Below are positions 41,861-52,115 of a stretch of DNA of 64,000 nucleotides, one piece after another. The stretch covers positions 930,402-994,401 of the forward strand of contig NZ_SZWE01000001.1 in the NCBI RefSeq assembly GCF_009669325.1, read 5' to 3'. The position numbers and the translations under genes were made by a program. The stretch is from Roseovarius bejariae. Lineage in GTDB: Bacteria; Pseudomonadota; Alphaproteobacteria; Rhodobacterales; Rhodobacteraceae. Every line of letters begins with the position of its first letter. Positions within the stretch are counted from its first letter, which is position 1. The notes below the pieces were generated by a model. The model saw only the letters and a program-made list of their open reading frames with translations, ran no database searches and was not told where the DNA came from.

Positions 41861-43216
41861 ATGACTGCCGCCGCGCCCCTTCCCGTGCATGTGCCCCTTG
41901 TAACCCGGCCCATGGGCCTATGGGCCAGCCTGCAAGCCTCGCGCCGCAATGTCCTGAGCATCATTCCCGCCATCGCCACCCGGCAGCCCATGGTCTCGGG
42001 GCGCACCGGCAAACGCTGGCACATGGTGATGGACCCCGGGGCCATCCGCCGGGTGCTCCTGGAAGAGGTCGACAATTACCCCAAATCGCTGGTCACCAAG
42101 AACCTGCTGCGCCCCGCCATCGGCGAATCGCTGTTCATCGCCGAGGGCGCGCACTGGCGCTGGCAACGGCGGGCGGCGGCGCCGGTGTTTTCCCATCGCA
42201 ACGTGATGAACCTCGCACCGATCATGACGGCGGCCGCCGAGCGCAGTTGCGCCCGCATTGCCAAGGCAGGCCCCCGCGCCGTGGACATGGCCGAGGACAT
42301 GGTGCGCACCACTTTCGACGTGATCGCCGAGGTGACCTTCTCGGGCGACGGCACCTTCGACGCCGACGCCGTGCATGGCGCGATTGACGCCTATATCGCG
42401 GAAGCCGGGAAAATCTCGCTTTTCGACCTGCTGGGCTTTCCCGATTGGGTGCCGCGCCCGGGCCGCGTGATATCGGGCGGCGCCGTCAACCAGATGAAAC
42501 GCGTGGCCGACGAGGCCGTCGAGGCCCGCCGCGAAAGGGGCCGTGATGGTGTGCCCGACCTTCTCGACCTGCTGTTGGAGGGCGAAGACCCCAAGACCAA
42601 ACGGCAGATGAACACCGCCGAACTGCGCGACAACCTTCTGACCTTCATCGTCGCGGGCCATGAAACCACCGCGCTGACGCTGGCGTGGTCGCTCTACCTC
42701 TGTGCCTTCGACCAAGAGGTCCAGGACCGCGCCCGTGACGAGATCCAGGGCGTTCTGGGCGATCGCGCCTGCACCGGCGAAGATGTCGAACACCTGCCCT
42801 ACATCCGCCAGATCATCGACGAGGCCCTGCGCCTTTATCCGCCTGCTGGGATGATCTCACGCACGGCCATGGCCGACGACACGCTCTGCGGGCGCGAGGT
42901 GAAGCGCGGCGATACCGTGATCCTGCCGATCTACGCCCTGCACCGCAGCCACCTTCTGTGGGACGAGCCCGACGCCTTCCGGCCCGAGCGTTTCGCCGAC
43001 CGCAAGGCGATTGATCGCTACGCCTACCTGCCCTTCGGTGACGGACCGCGTATCTGCATCGGGGCGAGCTTCGCCATCCAGGAGGCGGTGATCATCCTTG
43101 CCACCCTGCTCAATCGCTACCGCTTCACCCCCGTCAAGGGCCGCGACCCCGACCCGGTGATGATCCTCACCCTGCGCCCCGAAGGCGGTGTCTGGCTTGA
43201 GGCCGAGGCGATTTAG
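41861..43216 (+). CDS. Cytochrome P450
   Basis: 451-residue soluble P450. The I-helix oxygen-binding motif AGHETT is at residues 265-270, ExxR (EALR) at 321-324, and the heme loop FGDGPRICIG at 392-401 with ligand C399. The start at 41861 is preferred to an in-frame codon 39 positions earlier, whose extension is not P450-like. No ferredoxin or reductase gene is adjacent. Overall it resembles bacterial CYP families with fatty-acid or hydrocarbon substrates, but the substrate cannot be assigned. Confidence 0.95.
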   Translation: MTAAAPLPVHVPLVTRPMGLWASLQASRRNVLSIIPAIATRQPMVSGRTGKRWHMVMDPGAIRRVLLEEVDNYPKSLVTKNLLRPAIGESLFIAEGAHWRWQRRAAAPVFSHRNVMNLAPIMTAAAERSCARIAKAGPRAVDMAEDMVRTTFDVIAEVTFSGDGTFDADAVHGAIDAYIAEAGKISLFDLLGFPDWVPRPGRVISGGAVNQMKRVADEAVEARRERGRDGVPDLLDLLLEGEDPKTKRQMNTAELRDNLLTFIVAGHETTALTLAWSLYLCAFDQEVQDRARDEIQGVLGDRACTGEDVEHLPYIRQIIDEALRLYPPAGMISRTAMADDTLCGREVKRGDTVILPIYALHRSHLLWDEPDAFRPERFADRKAIDRYAYLPFGDGPRICIGASFAIQEAVIILATLLNRYRFTPVKGRDPDPVMILTLRPEGGVWLEAEAI

Positions 43217-43248
43217 GCCGCCCGACCGACGGGCCAAGCGGCCAGACT

Positions 43249-44376
43249 CTACCCGCAAATCCCCTTGAGCGCCTGCCAATCCGCCTCGCTCAACACAGGG
43301 CTGGTCGCACCTTGGCTTTCTGCATTGTCGCGGGCCCGTTCGGCACGCCCCGCACTGGCCGGGTGGGTCGAAAGATACTCGGGCAATTGCATCATCTCGC
43401 CCTGCAACTCGCCAATATGGTCAAAGAACTCGGCAAGGCCGGTGCTATCCACCCGCGCCGCGTTCAGCATCCCGAGGGCAAACTCATCCGCCGCCGCCTC
43501 GGCCTCGCGGGTATAGCTGGCCTGCATCACCCTCTCGCCCAGAACCACGGCAATCGTGCCGCCGGTGAAATCGCCCAGCACCATCGACAACAGCCCGGCA
43601 GACCCCGCCGCACGCAATGCAATCCGTGTCGCGTCGCGCGCCTCCACATGGCCGATCTCATGCGCCAGCACGGCAGCCACGGCATCCGGCCCGTTCGCAT
43701 CCTCCAACAATCCGCGCATCACGACGACCTGACCGCCCGGCGCGGCAAAGGCGTTGACCATCTCGTCGTCGAAAACCCGCACCTCAAGGTCATACTGAAG
43801 GTCCTGCCCCTCGGTCAGCCGCGCCACCATCCGGTCCAGCGCCGCCTGCCCTGCATCCCCGCGACACCGCAGGTCGCCCAGATCGGCGGCGCCCAGTGCG
43901 CGCTCCATCTGCGCGATCACCGACTTGCCAAAGGCAATCTCGCGCTCCACCGGGATCAGCGTGGCCAAGGTGTCGGCCATGCGCGGCAGGATCACGAAAA
44001 GCATCAGAACCACCGCCGCAACGGCAAGGCCCGTCCGCTTCAAAAGCTTACCCCATGTCCCCCGGTGCAGGTCCCGGCGCCGCAGGTCGGGGCAGACCTC
44101 ACGAATGCGCGCCGTCATGGACGGCTCGCGGATGGTCAGGCGCGCGGGATCGCGCGGCGACTCGTCCTTGGTTTCGGCGTGCAGGGTCAGGGTCAGGCTA
44201 TAGTCGCGCGCCAGATCTTCCAGCGCGCGCAGCCGTTCCAAGGGCCAATGCAGTGCCTCGGGCAGGCTCGGCCCGGTCACGATCAGCACTCCCGCCCCCT
44301 CATCCAGTGTCACCTCGACCCGGTGACGCCCGGCATGTTGGCCGTCGAAAAAACTGCCCGTGACCGGCCCCATCAA
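43249..44376 (-). CDS. M48-family membrane metalloprotease
   Basis: 375 residues: a soluble N-terminal domain of about 110 residues, one transmembrane helix (about 114-131), then a zinc protease domain with HEIGH at residues 239-243 and a downstream glutamate region (SYTREAEAAADEFAL). The chosen start overlaps the stop codon of the upstream DUF898 gene by ATGA, so the two are translationally coupled. M48 enzymes act in envelope protein quality control. The unusual N-terminal domain and the fixed DUF898 partner suggest a dedicated substrate. Confidence 0.92.
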   Translation of the reverse strand: MMGPVTGSFFDGQHAGRHRVEVTLDEGAGVLIVTGPSLPEALHWPLERLRALEDLARDYSLTLTLHAETKDESPRDPARLTIREPSMTARIREVCPDLRRRDLHRGTWGKLLKRTGLAVAAVVLMLFVILPRMADTLATLIPVEREIAFGKSVIAQMERALGAADLGDLRCRGDAGQAALDRMVARLTEGQDLQYDLEVRVFDDEMVNAFAAPGGQVVVMRGLLEDANGPDAVAAVLAHEIGHVEARDATRIALRAAGSAGLLSMVLGDFTGGTIAVVLGERVMQASYTREAEAAADEFALGMLNAARVDSTGLAEFFDHIGELQGEMMQLPEYLSTHPASAGRAERARDNAESQGATSPVLSEADWQALKGICG

Positions 44377-45569
44377 ATCGCGCCGCCAATATCCAGAGCG
44401 TCGGCGAAGCCTTCGGCATCCGCCCCGTCGTCATGCGCCCGTTGCTTGATGGTGTTCAGGTGATCCGCAGCTTTCACATTGAGCGTGGTGACCACGTGAT
44501 AGATGATCGGCTGCGTGATCCAGACAAGCGACAGCGCCCCCGCCATGGCCAGTGCCATGATATAGATGGCGGCCACGAATATCAGCCCGATGATCTGGGC
44601 CACCGGGTTGCCGAACATCAGCGGTCCCATCATCGACGAGGCGATTCCGCCGACCACGGCAAAAACCAGACCCACGATAAGGCCCACCACAAGCCCCCCC
44701 ACGATCACCGTTCCCACGATGGTCGAGGTTTCGGGCGCGGCATCGAAGGTCACCTCTCGGTCCAGAACCTTGTTGTCGGTAAGGTAAATGAACGAACGGA
44801 CCCGATACGACACAAGCCCGACCATGAACCAGATATAGCCGACAATCGCGGCAATCACGCCTATCGCAGCCGACCCTGTGACGCCGCCCAGAATGCCGCC
44901 CCCGATCAGGATGGCCAAGCCAATCGCCAGATGCTTCATCGCCGGGTAGAGTCCGGTCCAATTGCCCTGTTGCTCGAACCTGCCGTCGCCATACCACGTG
45001 CGGTCGGTCATGTACTTCTCAAGATAGAATGTCTGGCGCGGCAACAGGACACCCAGCGTGATAATGGTCAGGACCCAATGCCCAATCGCCCGCAGGGCAT
45101 AGCCCCACGCACTGCTTTCCATCCCGAAGCGCACCCCCCGCCAGCGCGACCGCGCCAGCTTGTAACGCCGCGCGCGATACTGCGCGAAGAAAATCAGCGG
45201 CACCACCGCCAGGAAGGTGATGTAGAAGGCCAGCGTCTGCCCGACCATCTCTGCCGTGTTCGTCGGTTCGGAAAACAGGGTCAGGCCGAAATAGAACAGG
45301 ATCATCTGCACGATCCCAAGGTAGACGGCCAGAATCACGATCGCCATCAGGAACCCAAGGAACTTTTCCAGACCGGTGCCGGTATATTCAAAGGCATCGC
45401 CCTGCCCGGCCACCGAGGACCAGATGTATTTCCGGATGCGCGTCTTGGCCCAGAAACGGTAAATCCCCACCGTCAGCGCGGTAAGGATTGCGGTTTTGAA
45501 GGCCAACCCGAAAAGCGGCTTTCGCTCGCCATGGTATTCGCCTGAAATTGTATGCGTAACGTCTGACAT
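44373..45569 (-). CDS. DUF898 (YjgN-type) membrane protein, copy 2
   Basis: 398-residue polytopic protein. The DUF898 signature TVGIYRFWAKTRIRKYIWSS near residues 35-55 is followed by several hydrophobic helices. A second similar block, GWARLYK-like in form, reads ARRYKLARSRWRGVRFGMES. It is a paralogue of the neighbouring 45705-46985 gene; the two align along their length. It is coupled to the M48 protease gene. The function of the family is unknown. Confidence 0.85.
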   Translation of the reverse strand: MSDVTHTISGEYHGERKPLFGLAFKTAILTALTVGIYRFWAKTRIRKYIWSSVAGQGDAFEYTGTGLEKFLGFLMAIVILAVYLGIVQMILFYFGLTLFSEPTNTAEMVGQTLAFYITFLAVVPLIFFAQYRARRYKLARSRWRGVRFGMESSAWGYALRAIGHWVLTIITLGVLLPRQTFYLEKYMTDRTWYGDGRFEQQGNWTGLYPAMKHLAIGLAILIGGGILGGVTGSAAIGVIAAIVGYIWFMVGLVSYRVRSFIYLTDNKVLDREVTFDAAPETSTIVGTVIVGGLVVGLIVGLVFAVVGGIASSMMGPLMFGNPVAQIIGLIFVAAIYIMALAMAGALSLVWITQPIIYHVVTTLNVKAADHLNTIKQRAHDDGADAEGFADALDIGGAI

Positions 45570-45704
45570 CGAAACTCCTTAAAAACAAAGACTTGACTTA
45601 AATTTGGCGGCACCATCCATGGGCTGCCCCATGTGACCGCTTTTGGCAAAGACACAACCCTTGGTAAAGCGCAAATCGTCTCGCCCGGAAAACCTGCCGA
45701 ATGC

Positions 45705-46985
45705 CTAGACAGCCGCCGCCAGATCCAGTGCATCGGCAAAGCCCTCGGCATCGGCCCCCTCGTCAAAGCTGCGCTGCTCGATGAACTGCAACTCGTCGGC
45801 ATTATGTACCGTAATGGATTCGACAACCTGATCAATGATCGGCTGAACAACCCAGACCAGGGCCAGCGAGTTGGTGATCGCCAGCGCCAGAAGATAGGCC
45901 GCGACGACCGCCACCGTGGCAATGAACATCGCCCCTTGCCCCAGCATGGCGGCAGGCACCACCAAAACAAAGATCCCCACGCCCAGCGCACCGAACACGA
46001 ACCCCGTGATCAGGGCCGCCGCCAGCGCCCCAAGAAACACCGTCGCCACAAGCGAAACGGTATCCACCTGCGCATCGAAGTGAATATTGCCGTCCAGCGT
46101 CTTGGAGTTGGTCAGATAACAAAAGGCTTTCACACGATAGAGCACGATCCCCGCAATGAACCAGACAAAACCCAGCCCGCTCAGCATCATGCCCTCGGTC
46201 GGCAGCGCCATCATACCGGCCAGCGCTCCGCCGCCCACCACGATCGCGAGGCCCATATAGATATGCCCCATCATCGGCAAAAGCGCCGTCCATTTTCCGC
46301 CCTGCTGAAACGGCGCATCCCCGTACCAGCTCCGGTCGGTCATATAGCGTTCCAGGCGCAGGGTCTGCCACGGCAACAGCAGGCCCAGCGACAGGATCGT
46401 CAGCACCCAATGCATCATCGCCCGCGCGGCATAACCCCATGCGCCCTTGTCCATGCCAAAGCGTATCCCGCGCCAGCGCGTCCGCGCCATCTTGTAGCGC
46501 CTCACACGGTATTTCGCGAAAAAGACCAAGGGCACCACCGCAAGGGCCGTGATCACCACCGCCATGGATTGCATCATCGTCTGTTCCGGGGTCTGCGGCT
46601 CGATGAACAGGGTCATCCCGAAGTAATAAAGCCCCATCTGAACCACCCCGAGGTAGACGGCCAGAATGACAACCGCCACCAGAAAACCCAGAAGTTTCTC
46701 AAGTCCCGTGCCGGTATATTCGAAACTGTCCCGGCCATCACTGACCGAGGACCAGATATAGCGCCGCACGCGTGTCTTGGCCCAGAACCGATAGATCCCG
46801 AAGGTCAGAGTGGTCAAAAGCGCCGTCACCACGGCGATATTGAACAAGGACTTGCGCTGACCCGCGTAGTGGCCCTCCAAAGTCTCCCGAACCCCGAATT
46901 GAATATCTGTCGTCATTGCTTGACCCAACGCTTCGTTGATGGATGCTTCCGTTGCCTTGCGGCCTTTCAGAAGGTTCTCATCCAA
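45705..46985 (-). CDS. DUF898 (YjgN-type) membrane protein, copy 1
   Basis: 426 residues if begun at 46985; a shorter form from 46916 (MTTDIQFGVRETLEGH, 403 residues) aligns better with copy 2, and neither start has a clear ribosome site. The signature TFGIYRFWAKTRVRRYIWSS and the block VRRYKMARTRWRGIRFGMDK match copy 2 closely. It is upstream of copy 2 by 135 bases on the same strand. The tandem pair arose by duplication. No function is known. Confidence 0.83.
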   Translation of the reverse strand: MDENLLKGRKATEASINEALGQAMTTDIQFGVRETLEGHYAGQRKSLFNIAVVTALLTTLTFGIYRFWAKTRVRRYIWSSVSDGRDSFEYTGTGLEKLLGFLVAVVILAVYLGVVQMGLYYFGMTLFIEPQTPEQTMMQSMAVVITALAVVPLVFFAKYRVRRYKMARTRWRGIRFGMDKGAWGYAARAMMHWVLTILSLGLLLPWQTLRLERYMTDRSWYGDAPFQQGGKWTALLPMMGHIYMGLAIVVGGGALAGMMALPTEGMMLSGLGFVWFIAGIVLYRVKAFCYLTNSKTLDGNIHFDAQVDTVSLVATVFLGALAAALITGFVFGALGVGIFVLVVPAAMLGQGAMFIATVAVVAAYLLALAITNSLALVWVVQPIIDQVVESITVHNADELQFIEQRSFDEGADAEGFADALDLAAAV

Positions 46986-47072
46986 CTTTGCGTTGAATTT
47001 GAGGCAATATCACGACGTTATGAAGCCGCCCTAGCGCCCCGCGCCGATGCCCCGGTGCAGGCAGGCAAACTG

Positions 47073-49511
47073 TCAGGTAAAGCGGTTATCCCGTGGGAAA
47101 CCGCGCGGTGCCATCCGGCCCGTACCGGCACGTTTGCCCATCCATTCGGCAAGCTCGGTTTCCGTCCGCGTCCGCCCCGCCGGATCAAGCCAGCTTAGCC
47201 CATCGGCCAGCGTAAAGGTCGCCGCATCGCTAAGGCCCCCGTCCTTGTACTTCTGCAACCGCACGCCCTTGCCCCGGCCCATCTCGGGCAGGTCTTCCAC
47301 CGGGAAGATCAAAACCTTGCGGTTTTCCCCCACACAGGCCACGTGATCGCCCGTCACCGGCGTACAGACCCGCGCCGACGCCTCGCCGCGCACGTTCAAC
47401 ACCTGCTTGCCGGTCCGGGTCTGGGCCACGACATCGTCCTCACTCACGACAAACCCGTCCCCCGCCGAGGAGGCGACCAAAAGCTTCCGGCCCGGCTTGT
47501 GAATGAACAGATCGACGATTTCCACCTCGTTGGGCAGGTCCACCATCAGGCGCACCGGCTCCCCCATCCCGCGACCGCCGGGCAGGTTGGCGGCGCTCAG
47601 GGTATAGAACCGCCCGTTGCTGCCAAAGACCAACAGCCGGTCGGTGGTTTCCGCATGGAAGATGAACCGCCCCTCGTCGCCATCCTTGAACTTCAACTCG
47701 CGGGTCAGGTCGATATGCCCCGACATCGCCCTGATCCACCCCATCTTGGAGCAGACAACCGTGATCGGCTCGCGGTCGATCATCGCCTCCAGCGGCACCT
47801 CTTCCACTTCGCCGGCCTCGGCGAACTGGGTCCGGCGCGCGCCCACGTTCTGACCGTCCAGAACGTAATCCTTGCCAAAGGTCTTCTTTACCTCGCGCAA
47901 CTGATCGGCAATCGCCGCCCATTGCAGGCTTTCATCCTCAAGCAGGTCTTCCAACTCGGCCCGCTCTTCCATCAAGGCATCGCGTTCCTTGACAAGCGCC
48001 TCTTCCTCAAGCCGCCGCAAGGACCGCAGGCGCATGTTGAGGATCGCTTCGGCCTGCACATCCGACAGGCCGTTTTCCCGGCCCGCGTAACTATGCGGCA
48101 CGGCCCGCTCGGGCGCGCTTTCCGACAGAACGCCCGTGGCCTCCATCTCGGGGTCGGCAATCAAGGCCAGCGATTTCACATCGACACCCGCCAACGGCGA
48201 GCGATACTCGGACTCGTCCATCGCGCGGCTCAGGGTGGATTGATGCACATGGCTCCAATCCTCGTACATCAACGCCACCTTGGGGTCGTCGTCATAGCGG
48301 ATAATCTCGATCACCCGATCAAGGTTCAAGAAGGCCGTGATAAGCCCCTGCAACACCTCCAGCCGGTGGTCGATCTTGGCCATCCGGTGGCGGCTGCGAC
48401 GGATCAGAACCTCGCGCCGGAAATCAAGGAAGGCGCGCAGAACCTCCTTGAGGCTGCACACCTTTGGGGTGACGCCATCAATCAGCACGTTCATGTTCAG
48501 GCTGAACCGCACCTCAAGGTCCGAGTTGCGATACAGCATCCCCATCAGAACCTCGGGGTCGACGTTCTTGGATCGCGGCTCAAGGATCATCCGCACGTCA
48601 TCGGCGCTTTCGTCGCGAATATCCGCGAGGATCGGCACCTTTTTGGTCTGGATCAACTCGGCGATCTTCTCGACCAGCTTGCTCTTCTGCACCTGATAGG
48701 GAATCTCGGTAACGACCACCTGCCATTGCCCGCGGCCAAGGTCCTCGACCTCCCACTTACAGCGCAGGCGGAAGGCCCCGCGCCCGGTACGATAGGCCTG
48801 CGCGATATTCTCGGGCGGCTCCACGATCACCCCGCCGGTGGGAAAGTCCGGGCCGGGAATATAATTCAGCAGCGTATCGTCGCGGGCATCGGGCGTCTTG
48901 ATCAGATGCAGACAGGCATCGACCAGCTCACCGATGTTATGCGGCGGAATATTGGTGGCCATCCCCACGGCAATGCCGCTCGACCCATTGGCCAGCAGAT
49001 TGGGGAACGACGCCGGCAGAACCGCCGGTTCGGTCAGCGTCCCGTCATAGTTATCGCGGAAATCGACGGCATTCTCGTTCAGGCCGTTCAGCATCGCCTC
49101 GGCCACGGCGGTCATCCGTGCCTCGGTGTACCGGCTGGCCGCCGGGTTGTCCCCGTCGATATTGCCGAAGTTCCCCTGCCCGTCGACCAGCGGATAGCGG
49201 ACCGCGAAATCCTGCGCCAGACGCGCCATGGCATCGTAAATCGCCGCGTCCCCGTGCGGGTGGTAGTTCCCCATCACGTCGCCGCTGATCTTGGCGGATT
49301 TGCGGAAACCCCCGGCGCTGCTCAGTTTCAACTCGCGCATCGCGAACAGAATCCGCCGGTGCACGGGCTTCAACCCGTCACGCGCATCGGGTAGCGCACG
49401 GTGCATGATCGTGCTCAGGGCATAGGTCAGGTAGCGCTCACCGATTGCACGGCGCAGCGGTTCCGACACAGCCTCGGGGCCGATATTGGGGTCATCCAGC
49501 AAATCACTCAT
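47073..49511 (-). CDS. parC: DNA topoisomerase IV subunit A
   Basis: 812-residue type II topoisomerase subunit that decatenates daughter chromosomes with ParE. The catalytic tyrosine is Y128 in [10 protein letters not shown]. The QRRGGKG-type GyrA box is absent from the C-terminal domain, which points to ParC and not GyrA. The start at 49511 gives [15 protein letters not shown]; 20 in-frame codons upstream are unlike the family. No parE is in the window. Confidence 0.95.
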   Translation of the reverse strand: MSDLLDDPNIGPEAVSEPLRRAIGERYLTYALSTIMHRALPDARDGLKPVHRRILFAMRELKLSSAGGFRKSAKISGDVMGNYHPHGDAAIYDAMARLAQDFAVRYPLVDGQGNFGNIDGDNPAASRYTEARMTAVAEAMLNGLNENAVDFRDNYDGTLTEPAVLPASFPNLLANGSSGIAVGMATNIPPHNIGELVDACLHLIKTPDARDDTLLNYIPGPDFPTGGVIVEPPENIAQAYRTGRGAFRLRCKWEVEDLGRGQWQVVVTEIPYQVQKSKLVEKIAELIQTKKVPILADIRDESADDVRMILEPRSKNVDPEVLMGMLYRNSDLEVRFSLNMNVLIDGVTPKVCSLKEVLRAFLDFRREVLIRRSRHRMAKIDHRLEVLQGLITAFLNLDRVIEIIRYDDDPKVALMYEDWSHVHQSTLSRAMDESEYRSPLAGVDVKSLALIADPEMEATGVLSESAPERAVPHSYAGRENGLSDVQAEAILNMRLRSLRRLEEEALVKERDALMEERAELEDLLEDESLQWAAIADQLREVKKTFGKDYVLDGQNVGARRTQFAEAGEVEEVPLEAMIDREPITVVCSKMGWIRAMSGHIDLTRELKFKDGDEGRFIFHAETTDRLLVFGSNGRFYTLSAANLPGGRGMGEPVRLMVDLPNEVEIVDLFIHKPGRKLLVASSAGDGFVVSEDDVVAQTRTGKQVLNVRGEASARVCTPVTGDHVACVGENRKVLIFPVEDLPEMGRGKGVRLQKYKDGGLSDAATFTLADGLSWLDPAGRTRTETELAEWMGKRAGTGRMAPRGFPRDNRFT

Positions 49512-49653
49512 AGATGATGTGATACCGCCCCCGCGAATCCGCGTAAAGCGGATTGGAGGGAAAGAATTCACCTTTTCCCATGAAGCGAAGGGGCGAATCG
49601 TGTAAGCTGTACTTTATCTGTTCAAGAGTGTGTTTATCCGGGGGGATTGCGCA

Positions 49654-50325
49654 ATGTGGCGCTTTATTTTGATAAGCTTCGCCTTTTTGGGGTGGTCATT
49701 TTATGAATTGAGCGGCGGCGCCGATTACGCGCCGGTCACCAATTCCATTCAGGTCCGCGCGCAACTCGATAACGCGCGCCCCAAGGCACGCCCGGTCAAG
49801 GTTGATGTGACGCGCGTGGCCGCAAACGGCGACCGCGCCGAGGAAGAAACCGTCACCCGCTCCATCACCTCGCTGGCCGATCTGGACCTGTCCGGCGGTC
49901 AGCGGTTCGAGATCAGCCTCGCCAGCGTCGAATCCCCAGCCCCCGAGAAAGCCCCCATCGCCAAGGTAAACAAGGCCGTCGCCACGGGAGGGGCCAAAGA
50001 CACCCCCCTGCCCGATCACGTCGCCAAGGCCGTCGCCGCCGCCAGCCTGTCCGGCGTGGCATCGCAAAGCGTCGATCAAGCCGCCCTTGCCACCGCCCCG
50101 GACACCGAAACGGTCCAGCCACCCCGCGACATCCGCCGCGTGACCGGCACCGTGGTCAACATGCGCAGCGGCCCCGGCACGACATACGGGCGCACCGGCA
50201 AACTGTACAAGGATGACAAGGTGATCGTCCTGCGCGACCCCGGCAATGGCTGGATCAAACTGCGCAATGCGGAAACGGGGCGCGTCGGCTGGATGGCCGA
50301 TTGGCTGGTCACCGCCGCAAACTGA
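49654..50325 (+). CDS. SH3-domain protein with N-terminal membrane anchor
   Basis: 223 residues from the ATG at 49654, which has GGGGGGA upstream. Residues 1-20 form a signal or anchor helix (MWRFILISFAFLGWSFYEL), then a low-complexity Ala/Pro/Lys linker, and finally a bacterial SH3 domain (about residues 160-220: TVVNMRSGPGTTYGRTGKL and GWMADWLV). Such domains bind peptidoglycan or other envelope ligands. Divergent from parC. Confidence 0.85.
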   Translation: MWRFILISFAFLGWSFYELSGGADYAPVTNSIQVRAQLDNARPKARPVKVDVTRVAANGDRAEEETVTRSITSLADLDLSGGQRFEISLASVESPAPEKAPIAKVNKAVATGGAKDTPLPDHVAKAVAAASLSGVASQSVDQAALATAPDTETVQPPRDIRRVTGTVVNMRSGPGTTYGRTGKLYKDDKVIVLRDPGNGWIKLRNAETGRVGWMADWLVTAAN

Positions 50326-50361
50326 TTGCATCGCGCGCCCGTGCGGGCCATAGCTCCCTCC

Positions 50362-51189
50362 ATGAGCGCGAAAACCATCCTGATCACCGGCTGTTCCACC
50401 GGCATCGGCCTTGACGCGGCCCACACCCTGCGCGCCCGCGGCTGGCGGGTCTTCGCCGCCTGCCGCAAGGCCGAAGACTGCGACCGCCTGCGCACCGAGG
50501 GCTTCGATAGCCCGCGCATGGATTACAACGACGAACACAGCCTGCGCGACGGTCTGGCCGAGGTCCTCGACGCCACCGGCGGTACGCTGGATGCGCTGTT
50601 CAATAACGGCGCCTACGCCATCCCCGGCCCGGTCGAGGACATCCCGACCGAGGCCCTGCGCACCATCTTTCAATCCAACCTCATCGGCTGGCACGACCTG
50701 ACCCGACAGGTCATCCCGGTGATGCGCGCCCAGGGGCATGGCCGGATCGTGCAATGCTCCTCCGTTCTGGGCCTTGTGGCCATGAAATGGCGCGGCGCCT
50801 ACGTGTCCACCAAGTTCGCCCTCGAAGGCCTCACCGACGCCCTGCGCCTTGAAATGGCCGAGACCGGCATCAAGGTTTCCATCATCGACCCCGGCCCGAT
50901 CGAGACCGATTTCCGCAAGAACGCGATCAAGGAATTCGAACGCTGGATCGACTGGGAGAACTCGGCCCGCGCCGACCAATACCGCGACAACCTTCTCACC
51001 CAACTCTACGAAGGCAGCAGCAGCGGCCCGCAATGGCCCGCCTCCGCCGTTACCCGCAAATTGATCCACGCCCTCGACCATCCCCGCCCCAAGGCGCGCT
51101 ACTATGTGACCGCGCCCACCCATGCCATGGGCCTTGCCCGGCGCGCCCTGCCCGCCCGCGCATTGGATTGGCTGGTCTCCAAGGGGTAA
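50362..51189 (+). CDS. Short-chain dehydrogenase/reductase
   Basis: 275-residue classical SDR. The nucleotide-binding TGCSTGIG lies at residues 9-16, the NNGAYAIPG segment replaces the usual NNAG, and the catalytic Ser-Tyr-Lys set is seen in CSSVLG and YVSTK. The start at 50362 (MSAKTILITG) is the family form. The substrate is unknown. Confidence 0.92.
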   Translation: MSAKTILITGCSTGIGLDAAHTLRARGWRVFAACRKAEDCDRLRTEGFDSPRMDYNDEHSLRDGLAEVLDATGGTLDALFNNGAYAIPGPVEDIPTEALRTIFQSNLIGWHDLTRQVIPVMRAQGHGRIVQCSSVLGLVAMKWRGAYVSTKFALEGLTDALRLEMAETGIKVSIIDPGPIETDFRKNAIKEFERWIDWENSARADQYRDNLLTQLYEGSSSGPQWPASAVTRKLIHALDHPRPKARYYVTAPTHAMGLARRALPARALDWLVSKG

Positions 51190-51270
51190 AAGCCCCGCGT
51201 CACCATTTCACCTTCGCTTTTCGTCCTGTAGGCTCTACATGGCCCAAGACGTCATAAAAGGATGCCCGCG

Positions 51271-51474
51271 ATGATGAACGATCCCGTATTCCTTGTGGCC
51301 GCAGCGGCGATGCTGGCGGTCGTGGTGATTCTGGCCCTCGGGATCAGCCACTTCGGCAAGGGCGATATCGACTCCGCCAAGAAATCCAACCGCATGATGA
51401 AATGGCGGATCATCATGCAGTTCGTGGCGGTCTGCCTCATTCTCTTCTTTCTCTGGTTCCGCTCGGGGGGGTAA
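51271..51474 (+). CDS. Small HIG1-like twin-transmembrane protein
   Basis: 67 residues with two membrane helices (about 5-22 and 46-63) joined by a polar loop. NRMMKWRIIMQ resembles the HIG1 core NxLMRxRVxxQ, a family that in mitochondria and alphaproteobacteria attaches to respiratory supercomplexes. AAAAGGA stands nine bases before the chosen ATG; 51262 and 51274 are alternative starts. It is followed after three bases by the adenosyltransferase gene. Confidence 0.75.
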   Translation: MMNDPVFLVAAAAMLAVVVILALGISHFGKGDIDSAKKSNRMMKWRIIMQFVAVCLILFFLWFRSGG

Positions 51475-51477
51475 ATC

Positions 51478-52050
51478 ATGGTCGTACTCAATAAAATCTA
51501 CACGAAAACAGGGGATCACGGCGAAACCGCGCTTGGCAATGGCGCGCGGGTGGCCAAGCATTCCATGCGCGTCACCGCCTATGGCACCGTGGACGAGGTG
51601 AACGCCACCGTGGGCCTTGCCCGTCAGCACGCCACGGGTGAAACCGACGAGGCCCTCGCCCGCATCCAGAACGACCTCTTTGATCTGGGCGCCGATCTCT
51701 GCCGCCCCGACATGGAAAAGGACGCCGAGGCCGAATATACCCCGCTGCGCATTTCCGACGCACAGGTCGCCCGCCTCGAATCCGAAATCGACGCGATGAA
51801 CGCCGCGCTTGAACCCCTGCGCAGCTTCATCTTGCCGGGTGGCACGGCACTTGCCGCACAGCTCCACCTTTGCCGCACCGTCTCGCGCCGGGCCGAACGC
51901 CTGTCCGTGGAACTGGCCACGGTCGAGCACGTCAATCCGGCCGCCGTGAAATATCTCAACCGCCTGTCCGATTGGTTCTTCGTCGCCTCGCGCGTCTCCA
52001 ACGACAACGGCAAAGAGGATGTTTTGTGGGTTCCGGGCGCGAACCGCTGA
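51478..52050 (+). CDS. PduO-type ATP:cob(I)alamin adenosyltransferase
   Basis: 190-residue enzyme that transfers the adenosyl group of ATP to cob(I)alamin, giving the coenzyme B12 needed by mutases. The N-terminal ATP-binding segment KIYTKTGDHGETALGNG and the C-terminal SRRAERLSVEL and YLNRLSDWFFVASR are diagnostic of the PduO class. The stop codon and last codons (GANR) lie inside the first copy of a 34-bp repeat, so the C-terminal tip may have been changed by that element. Confidence 0.95.
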   Translation: MVVLNKIYTKTGDHGETALGNGARVAKHSMRVTAYGTVDEVNATVGLARQHATGETDEALARIQNDLFDLGADLCRPDMEKDAEAEYTPLRISDAQVARLESEIDAMNAALEPLRSFILPGGTALAAQLHLCRTVSRRAERLSVELATVEHVNPAAVKYLNRLSDWFFVASRVSNDNGKEDVLWVPGANR

Positions 52051-52069
52051 GGCAAAGCCGAAGCGGCGG
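52036..52069 (+). repeat. 34-bp direct repeat, copy 1 (spans adenosyltransferase stop codon)
   Basis: The unit begins GGCGCGAACCGCTGAGGC and ends GCCGAAGCGGCGG. It holds a nested inverted repeat CCGCT-GA-GGC-AAA-GCC-GA-AGCGG that can fold as a hairpin. The TGA of the adenosyltransferase is inside it. Copy 2 begins exactly 80 bases later and differs at one base. Confidence 0.9.
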
Positions 52070-52115
52070 GGCCTCCGGGGGAGGCACCGGCAACCGGAAG
52101 GGCGGAGCCCCGCAA

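Noticed and set aside
43216..43243. GGCCGC/GCGGCC inverted repeat between the P450 and M48 genes as a terminator
   Set aside because: Only a 6-bp outer stem with a 16-base interior and no U tract; not strong enough to annotate.
47073..49511. parC read as gyrA
   Set aside because: Length of 812 residues and no GyrA-box in the C-terminal domain favour topoisomerase IV.
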